Source: Duncaniella sp.
GTDB lineage: Bacteria; Bacteroidota; Bacteroidia; Bacteroidales; Muribaculaceae
Assembly (NCBI RefSeq): GCF_029054785.1
Contig: NZ_JAIDEN010000136.1
Span: forward strand, 1 to 10,783
Direction: 5' to 3'
DNA length: 10,783 nucleotides
Shown: positions 7,659-10,783 of the stretch, one piece after another
Position numbering within the stretch: position 1 is the first letter of the stretch
Layout: each line of letters begins with the position of its first letter
Notes under the pieces: model-generated
What the model was told of the DNA's origin: nothing
The model's database searches: none
The model's input: the letters and a program-made list of their open reading frames with translations, nothing else
Made by a program: the position numbers and the translations under genes

Positions 7659-7814
7659 CGTAAAAGTTTAATCGGTCATGCCTGATTATCTACCTATGGG
7701 ATGCTTTAGCCGATGAACAGGATGAAAAAAAGCAAGTGTTAAAATTTATTTATCACACTCGTCTTTCAATTGCAGGCAAGCAGTCATCTCAACGGGATGT
7801 GTGTGAAGTTCCGG

Positions 7815-7850
7815 GGTTTGATTGCGGATTGCGGTTTGATTGCGGGTTGC
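7815..7850. repeat. Two tandem copies of an 18-bp repeat
   Basis: GGTTTGATTGCGGATTGC (7815-7832) is followed directly by GGTTTGATTGCGGGTTGC (7833-7850), 17 of 18 bases identical. It lies just beyond the terminator of the rpsF-rpsR-rplI operon, in non-coding DNA. Confidence 0.85.
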
Positions 7851-7860
7851 TCAGAAGAAA

Positions 7861-7894
7861 TCAGGCGGCCCTATGCTGGCATAGGGTCGCCTGA
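7861..7894 (-). terminator. Terminator of the rpsF-rpsR-rplI operon
   Basis: Arms 7861-7875 and 7880-7894 pair over 15 positions around a 4-nt loop. The one imperfect pair is A-C on the minus strand and G-U on the plus strand. In the operon direction the hairpin is followed by TTTCTTCT. It lies 42 bp after the rplI stop. Confidence 0.65.
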
Positions 7895-7936
7895 GAATTT
7901 GTATGCTTTTTCCGCAGAAGCGGTCCTGAATGAAAA

Positions 7937-8377
7937 TTATTCAGAAACAACTTCGAAGGGCACGTTTACAGTAACATCGCGGTGAAGCTTGATGGTAGCT
8001 GTGTAGTTGCCGACTTCTTTGACGGGGTCGAGCGAGATGAGTTTGCGGTCCACGTTGTGGCCGAGTTTTTCGAGAGCTTCTGCAATCTGGATAGCGTTTA
8101 CAGAGCCGAAAATAGTGCCGGTAGAAGAGGTCTTTGCACCGATTGTGAGCTTAACGTCCTGGAGAGCGGCTGCGGCAGCTTCGGCTTCAGCCTTGATGCG
8201 GGCGAGCTTGTGGGCGCGCTGACGCTGGTTTTCAGCAAGAACTTTAAGAGCTGATTCGGTTGCAATCACTGCTTTGCCGGTCGGGATAAGGTAGTTGCGA
8301 CCATATCCGTTCTTGACTTCGACTACATCGTCTTTGTAGCCAAGGTTGGCGATGTCTTCTGTGAGAATGATCTTCAT
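7937..8377 (-). CDS. rplI: 50S ribosomal protein L9, 146 aa
   Basis: L9 binds 23S rRNA near the L1 stalk and helps keep the reading frame and limit ribosome sliding. The N-terminal RNA-binding domain is clear in MKIILTEDIANLGYKDDVVE followed by VKNGYGRNYLIPTGKA, with the family's G-Y-x-R-N-(Y/F)-L-(I/L)-P signature. An alanine-rich linking helix (about residues 45-75, RAHKLARIKAEAEAAAAAL) leads to the C-terminal domain with GTIFGSVNAIQIAEAL and VPFEVVSE. Length is normal for the family. AGGA stands only a few bases before the ATG (CAGGAATTATG), a close Shine-Dalgarno. The gene lies 21 bp after rpsR and is the last of the operon. Confidence 0.98.
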   Translation of the reverse strand: MKIILTEDIANLGYKDDVVEVKNGYGRNYLIPTGKAVIATESALKVLAENQRQRAHKLARIKAEAEAAAAALQDVKLTIGAKTSSTGTIFGSVNAIQIAEALEKLGHNVDRKLISLDPVKEVGNYTATIKLHRDVTVNVPFEVVSE

Positions 8378-8398
8378 AATTCCTGATAGCTTTTAAAG

Positions 8399-8665
8399 TT
8401 ATTTCATCAAGTCGGTAACGTAGGGGAGGAGGGCAAGGTGACGGGCACGTTTAACGGCCTGAGCCACACGACGCTGGAATTTGAGCGAAGTGCCGGTGAT
8501 GCGGCGGGGAAGGATTTTGCCCTGCTCGTTGAGGAACTTCTTCAGGAATTCGGGATCCTTGTAGTCGATGTATTTGATTCCGCTTCTTTTGAAACGGCAG
8601 TATTTTTTCTTCTTTACGTCTACCGACAGGGGAGTGAGGTAGCGGATTTCAGATGCTTGTGCCAT
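8399..8665 (-). CDS. rpsR: 30S ribosomal protein S18, 88 aa
   Basis: S18 pairs with S6 on the platform of the small subunit and binds the central domain of 16S rRNA. The core is recognisable in KKYCRFKRSGIKYIDYKDPE, then LKKFLNEQGKILPRRITGTS and RRVAQAVKRARHLALLPYVT, the last two carrying the S18 signature with the basic RNA-binding face. It is somewhat longer than the 75-residue E. coli protein, mostly through an N-terminal extension (MAQASEIRYLTPLSVDVKKK). A good Shine-Dalgarno, AAAGGAG (8675-8681 on the minus strand), lies within the last codons of rpsF. Only three bases separate the rpsF stop from this ATG, so coupled translation is likely. Confidence 0.98.
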   Translation of the reverse strand: MAQASEIRYLTPLSVDVKKKKYCRFKRSGIKYIDYKDPEFLKKFLNEQGKILPRRITGTSLKFQRRVAQAVKRARHLALLPYVTDLMK

Positions 8666-8668
8666 GAT

Positions 8669-9034
8669 TTAGTTCTCCTTTGCTTCTTCAGTAACTGTGG
8701 TTGTTTCTTTAGCGCGGTTGCTGCGACGCTTTTCAGCATATTCGGCAGCATACTTGTCGAGACGGAACACGAGGAAGCGAAGTACGCGTTCGTCGCGGCG
8801 GAAAGCTGTCTCAAGTTTCTTGACGAGGGTCGGATCGCCGTCAAACTCAACGAGTGAGTAGAAGCCGGTAGATTTCTTCTGGATGGGATAAGCAAGCTTG
8901 CGAAGGCCCCAGATTTCTTCGTTTACGATTGATGCGCCGTTGTCGGTCAGCACCTTCTCGAATTTTTCTACCGCTTCCTTCATCTGCTGGTCAGATAAAA
9001 CGGGAGTTAAAATGAAAACGGTTTCGTAATGCAT
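8669..9034 (-). CDS. rpsF: 30S ribosomal protein S6, 121 aa
   Basis: S6 is the partner of S18 in the small-subunit platform. The fold is seen in MHYETVFILTPVLSDQQMKE, the strand WGLRKLAYPIQKKSTGFYSL with the conserved R-(K/R)-L-A-Y-x-I, and the end of the domain in RRDERVLRFLVFRLDKY. A charged C-terminal tail of about 25 residues (EKRRSNRAKETTTVTEEAKEN) follows, as is usual for variable S6 ends. The ATG has no Shine-Dalgarno (CAACCAAAATG). It is the first gene of the operon rpsF-rpsR-rplI, the common bacterial order but without ssb or priB between the genes. The operon has its own near-consensus promoter and a leader of about 65 nt. Confidence 0.98.
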   Translation of the reverse strand: MHYETVFILTPVLSDQQMKEAVEKFEKVLTDNGASIVNEEIWGLRKLAYPIQKKSTGFYSLVEFDGDPTLVKKLETAFRRDERVLRFLVFRLDKYAAEYAEKRRSNRAKETTTVTEEAKEN

Positions 9035-9100
9035 TTTGGTTGATTAATTAGTGATTGGTGTTTGTTTCGGCCCGCTGAAAATCAGTCAGGCACACTTTTT
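9035..9100 (-). promoter_or_regulatory. 5' leader of rpsF, possible S6:S18 autoregulatory site
   Basis: The predicted leader contains a small hairpin, CTGA-TTT-TCAG (9075-9085 on the minus strand), flanked by GCC (9089-9091) and a GGGCCG segment (9068-9073). S6:S18 repress this operon in many bacteria by binding a leader hairpin with a CCG-containing internal loop that mimics 16S rRNA. A CCG is present here, but I could not align the leader to the known motif with certainty. Confidence 0.3.
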
Positions 9101-9106
9101 CGGGCG

Positions 9107-9137
9107 CAAAGGTAGTGATTTTTTAGTTATTACCAAA
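9107..9137 (-). promoter_or_regulatory. Promoter of the rpsF-rpsR-rplI operon
   Basis: On the minus strand TTTG (9137-9134) is followed after 19 bp by TACCTTTG (9114-9107). Both boxes and the spacing match the Bacteroidetes sigma-ABfr consensus. The start site should be near 9100. Confidence 0.82.
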
Positions 9138-9156
9138 GTTTTTCGAATAAAGTTTT

Positions 9157-9202
9157 GCACTTCGGTTTGCATTTCGACTTTGACTTTAGGCATTTCGGTT
9201 TG
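9157..9202. repeat. Three imperfect copies of a GCATTTCGGTTTG-like element
   Basis: GCACTTCGGTTTG (9157-9169), GCATTTCGACTTTG (9169-9182) and GCATTTCGGTTTG (9190-9202) lie between the rpsF promoter and the end of the cupin gene. The first and third differ at one base. I assign no function. Confidence 0.5.
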
Positions 9203-9244
9203 GAATCTTCTTCGATTTTCGACATTGCTTGAGAAGTCGACCGC

Positions 9245-9694
9245 TTACCACTCCACTGTTTCGGTCAGAATATTTCCGTCTGTGGCATCTGCGGGGGTGA
9301 AGGTTTCGCCGCGATATTGCATGCAAAGCATCACAAGCGGCTCTGTCCCGTTGTTGCGCACCGAGCGCTTTCCGTCAGGAGCCACGCGCACGACGCTTCC
9401 TTCCTCCACCGGAAACACTTTTCCGTCAACCTGAAACTCGCCCTTTCCGCTGAGGAAGAAGTAGAGTTCTTCGTGAGTTCTGTGGGTGTGCAGGAAGCCT
9501 GTTTCCTGACCCGGTGCGAAGACCTGAAAGGAAAATTCGCTTCCTGTTGTTCCGACTGCCTGTCCGCCGAAGACCTTGCCGGGGATTCTGATTTCCGGGC
9601 CGAGTTCGAGGACATAGTCTTTGATGCCGGCTATTTTGCCGAGATTGATTGCGCTGAAGTTTTTAGCTTCCGAGAGTTTACGGATCTGTTTCAT
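9245..9694 (-). CDS. Cupin-domain protein, 149 aa
   Basis: A single cupin beta-barrel is predicted. Motif 1 is complete: G66, H69, H71, E76 and G83 in GFLHTHRTHEELYFFLSGKG match G(X)5HXH(X)4E(X)6G and supply three metal ligands. Motif 2 is GSVVRVAPDGKRSVRNNG, where the position of the fourth ligand histidine holds S111, so metal binding may be altered. There is no signal peptide. The N-terminal 48 residues precede the core. The frame stays open to a TTG at 9739, but a promoter -7 box covers that codon, so I chose the ATG at 9692-9694, which begins MKQIRKL. The gene is divergent from an HxlR-family regulator and is probably its target. Small cupins of this type can be enzymes or sugar/small-molecule binders; the substrate is unknown. 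Confidence 0.85.
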   Translation of the reverse strand: MKQIRKLSEAKNFSAINLGKIAGIKDYVLELGPEIRIPGKVFGGQAVGTTGSEFSFQVFAPGQETGFLHTHRTHEELYFFLSGKGEFQVDGKVFPVEEGSVVRVAPDGKRSVRNNGTEPLVMLCMQYRGETFTPADATDGNILTETVEW

Positions 9695-9736
9695 GACTGC
9701 GTGTTGATTTGGTGTTTTCTGTTTTGATTTACGCTG

Positions 9737-9767
9737 CAAAGTTACGTTGCAATTCCAGGCGTGTCAA
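9737..9767 (-). promoter_or_regulatory. Promoter of the cupin gene
   Basis: On the minus strand TTG (9767-9765) is followed after 20 bp by TAACTTTG (9744-9737). Transcription would start near 9730, 36 bp before the ATG at 9694. This argues against a start at the upstream TTG. Confidence 0.7.
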
Positions 9768-9769
9768 GA

Positions 9770-9805
9770 AGTTACTTTTTTGTCAGATAGTAACCTTTTT
9801 ATCAC
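9770..9805. promoter_or_regulatory. Candidate HxlR operator: two imperfect 17-bp direct repeats
   Basis: AGTTACTTTTTTGTCAG (9770-9786) and AGTAACCTTTTTATCAC (9789-9805) share 13 of 17 bases with a 19-bp period. Within them GTTACT (9771-9776) and AGTAAC (9789-9794) also form an inverted pair. The block lies directly upstream of the cupin -33 box. Confidence 0.5.
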
Positions 9806-9885
9806 TTTTGCTGTCGCGCAGCCATTTGCGGCAGAAAATTTTTCAGAAAAAATTGCAAGGCGGTTTATATGTCCGGATTTGTCAG

Positions 9886-9893
9886 TAACTTTG
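9886..9893 (+). promoter_or_regulatory. Candidate -7 box for the HxlR-family gene
   Basis: TAACTTTG matches TAnnTTTG and lies 20 bp before the ATG at 9914, implying a very short leader. A TTTA (9863-9866) sits 19 bp upstream in place of TTTG, so the -33 box is weak. Confidence 0.55.
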
Positions 9894-9913
9894 CAAAATA
9901 AAGTGTATCTGAA

Positions 9914-10294
9914 ATGAAGAGAAAAGAAGAGACAAATTCGATAATTGAGATATGTCCGATCCGCAATGTCGTGGCCCGCTTCGGCGACAAATGGTCGCTG
10001 CTCGTGCTTCTTGAGATTGACGGACAGGGGACAGTCCGTTTCAACGAGCTCGGCAGGCTGATACCTGACATATCCACACGTGTGCTTTCCGGGACTCTCA
10101 AGACTCTTGAGGCCGACGGACTGATTGACCGTAAGGTCTATGCGCAGGTGCCTCCGAAAGTGGAATATACGCTCACTGACACCGGCAAATCACTCATACC
10201 CCTAATCATGCAGCTCACGGAGTGGGCGCTGAAAAACATGAAAGGCGTGATGAACCACCGCAAGGAATATGAAAAAGCCGCCATGACAAGATAG
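9914..10294 (+). CDS. HxlR-family (DUF24) winged-helix transcriptional regulator, 126 aa
   Basis: The whole protein is one HxlR/DUF24 winged-helix domain: the opening C14-P15-I-R with V-x-x-x-(F)-G-D-KWSLLVL, the recognition region RFNELGRLIPDISTRVLSGT, LKTLEADGLIDRKVY, the wing QVPPKVEYTLTDTGKSL, and the dimerisation helix near TEWALKNM. C14 sits at the conserved N-terminal cysteine position and is the only cysteine. In Bacillus YodB-type members the equivalent cysteine senses quinones, electrophiles or oxidants; whether it does here is inference. The gene is divergent from the cupin gene across a 219-bp spacer holding promoters for both and operator-like repeats, so it probably controls the cupin gene, itself, or both. 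It is convergent with the catalase gene. Confidence 0.93.
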   Translation: MKRKEETNSIIEICPIRNVVARFGDKWSLLVLLEIDGQGTVRFNELGRLIPDISTRVLSGTLKTLEADGLIDRKVYAQVPPKVEYTLTDTGKSLIPLIMQLTEWALKNMKGVMNHRKEYEKAAMTR

Positions 10295-10300
10295 CGGCTT
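10272..10300 (-). terminator. Terminator-like hairpin at the 3' end of the HxlR gene
   Basis: AAGCCGC (10275-10281) pairs perfectly with GCGGCTT (10294-10300) around 12 nt. Only on the minus strand is it followed by T residues, so it would stop transcription entering from the catalase side rather than end the HxlR transcript. The stem overlaps the end of the HxlR gene. Confidence 0.4.
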
Positions 10301-10452
10301 GGGAGATGGTTGAAGTGAGTTTAGAGGTCGTTTAATAACAATAGTTAAAACCTGAGCGAAAGTATTGTTTTCATAAGATAGCCTTTTATCATCGGCCAGT
10401 TGCGTAGCCCGTTTCTTCTATCGGCAAAACTTTGATTAAAAGATAAGGCAAA

Positions 10453-10490
10453 GACAGCAGAACTTGCCGATATCGGCAAGTTCTGCTGTC
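10453..10490. terminator. Perfect 38-bp palindrome, probably the catalase terminator
   Basis: The 19-base half GACAGCAGAACTTGCCGAT is followed immediately by its exact reverse complement. In RNA this gives a long stem with a minimal loop, 10 bp beyond the catalase stop. No strong T-run follows on either strand (minus: TTTGCC; plus: AAAGGTGCTTTT), so its role as a terminator or as an mRNA 3'-end protector is inferred from position. Confidence 0.6.
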
Positions 10491-10500
10491 AAAGGTGCTT

Positions 10501-10783
10501 TTATCCGGCGTTCTGGCGTTTGTCCCAGACGGGATGTGCCGGATCTTCTGCCACAAGGGCTTCGGCAAGATCAATGGCAAGAGCGTCGGCAAGCATCTGT
10601 CCGTATTCCGGATCAGCATTATGGCAGGCTCTGACATGGCGCTGCTTGATGAACAGGGGTACTCCCTCCATCTGAGCCGCGGTGTTGCTGCATGTGGCTT
10701 CTTTGTCCTCCCGGCTCATAAGACGCCAGAGCTTTCCGGGCTGTGTATAGTAATCGTCATCATATTCGCGTTCATTGTAGGGG
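10501..10783 (-). CDS. Catalase, C-terminal part (5' end outside the window)
   Basis: The frame is open from the window edge to TAA at 10501-10503, giving the last 93 residues of a haem catalase, which splits hydrogen peroxide into water and oxygen. The reading begins PYNEREYDDDYYTQPGKLWR, the segment Y-x-x-D-D-(D)-(F/Y)-x-Q-P-G-x-L-(W/Y)-R seen near the end of small-subunit catalases. It continues with RLMSREDKEATCSNTAAQME, EGVPLFIKQRHVRACHNADP and DPEYGQMLADALAID, the usual C-terminal helices. The tail ends soon after (PVWDKRQNAG), so it is a small-subunit (clade 3-like) enzyme without the large-catalase flavodoxin-like domain. The haem ligand tyrosine and catalytic histidine lie outside the window. 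The gene may be katA or katB, but I do not assign a symbol. It is convergent with the HxlR-family gene. Confidence 0.93.
   Translation of the reverse strand, partial: PYNEREYDDDYYTQPGKLWRLMSREDKEATCSNTAAQMEGVPLFIKQRHVRACHNADPEYGQMLADALAIDLAEALVAEDPAHPVWDKRQNAG

Larger units (their letters stand above)
7560..7936. other. 377-bp non-coding interval between the outer-membrane gene and rplI
   Basis: No convincing gene is present. A short plus-strand open frame (7770-7985) merely runs through a repeat and a terminator into the antisense of rplI. The interval holds a weak minus-strand promoter-like TAACTTTA (7651-7658) for the outer-membrane gene, an 18-bp tandem repeat and the terminator of the ribosomal operon. 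Confidence 0.7.

Noticed and set aside
7770..7985. Plus-strand open frame of 71 codons
   Set aside because: It runs through a tandem repeat, a terminator hairpin and the antisense of rplI, and shows no recognisable domain.
9157..9202. CRISPR array
   Set aside because: The copies are short and degenerate and are not separated by regular unique spacers.
9695..9739. Upstream TTG start for the cupin gene adding 15 residues
   Set aside because: A good -7 box covers the TTG codon, so the transcript would start after it; the ATG at 9694 fits better.
10389..10637. Minus-strand open frame of 82 codons near the catalase end
   Set aside because: It overlaps the clear catalase frame and the 38-bp palindrome in another frame and has no domain.

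Overview
The window looks like a housekeeping stretch of a Bacteroidales chromosome, plausibly a gut Muribaculaceae-type organism, though family level is only an inference. Three things point there. Promoters carry the Bacteroidetes -7 element TAnnTTTG, several with a TTG/TTTG at about 19-20 bp. Most starts lack a Shine-Dalgarno sequence. The gene families are typical: a DUF4270-like lipoprotein end, and an outer-membrane beta-barrel protein with a carboxypeptidase-regulatory-like N-terminus.

Layout. 1-282: the 3' end of a DUF4270-like protein (+). 272-499: promoter, tRNA-Thr(CGT) and a strong terminator. 672-1028: a single-domain PAS protein (+), convergent with a SIMPL/DUF541 protein (-, 1046-1738). 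1986-4604: full-length mutS (+), convergent with a 943-residue outer-membrane barrel protein (-, 4728-7559); the two share a perfect 21-bp bidirectional terminator hairpin. 7560-7936: non-coding, with a short tandem repeat and the terminator of the next operon. 7937-9034 (-): ribosomal operon rpsF-rpsR-rplI behind a near-consensus promoter. 9245-9694 (-): a cupin protein, divergent from an HxlR-family regulator (+, 9914-10294). 10501-10783 (-): the 3' end of a catalase, followed by a perfect 38-bp palindrome.

How the parts work together. S6, S18 and L9 are one translation operon. MutS stands alone without mutL. The most suggestive regulatory unit is the divergent cupin/HxlR pair. A pair of 17-bp imperfect direct repeats lies directly upstream of the cupin -33 box, which is where the HxlR family activator of Bacillus binds its target promoter. 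The regulator has a single cysteine at the conserved N-terminal position and lies next to a catalase gene, which hints at redox or electrophile control.

I found no mobile element, CRISPR array, phage gene, defence system or clearly undescribed multi-gene system. Apart from the operator-like repeats and an oddly mismatched tRNA-Thr, the region is ordinary.
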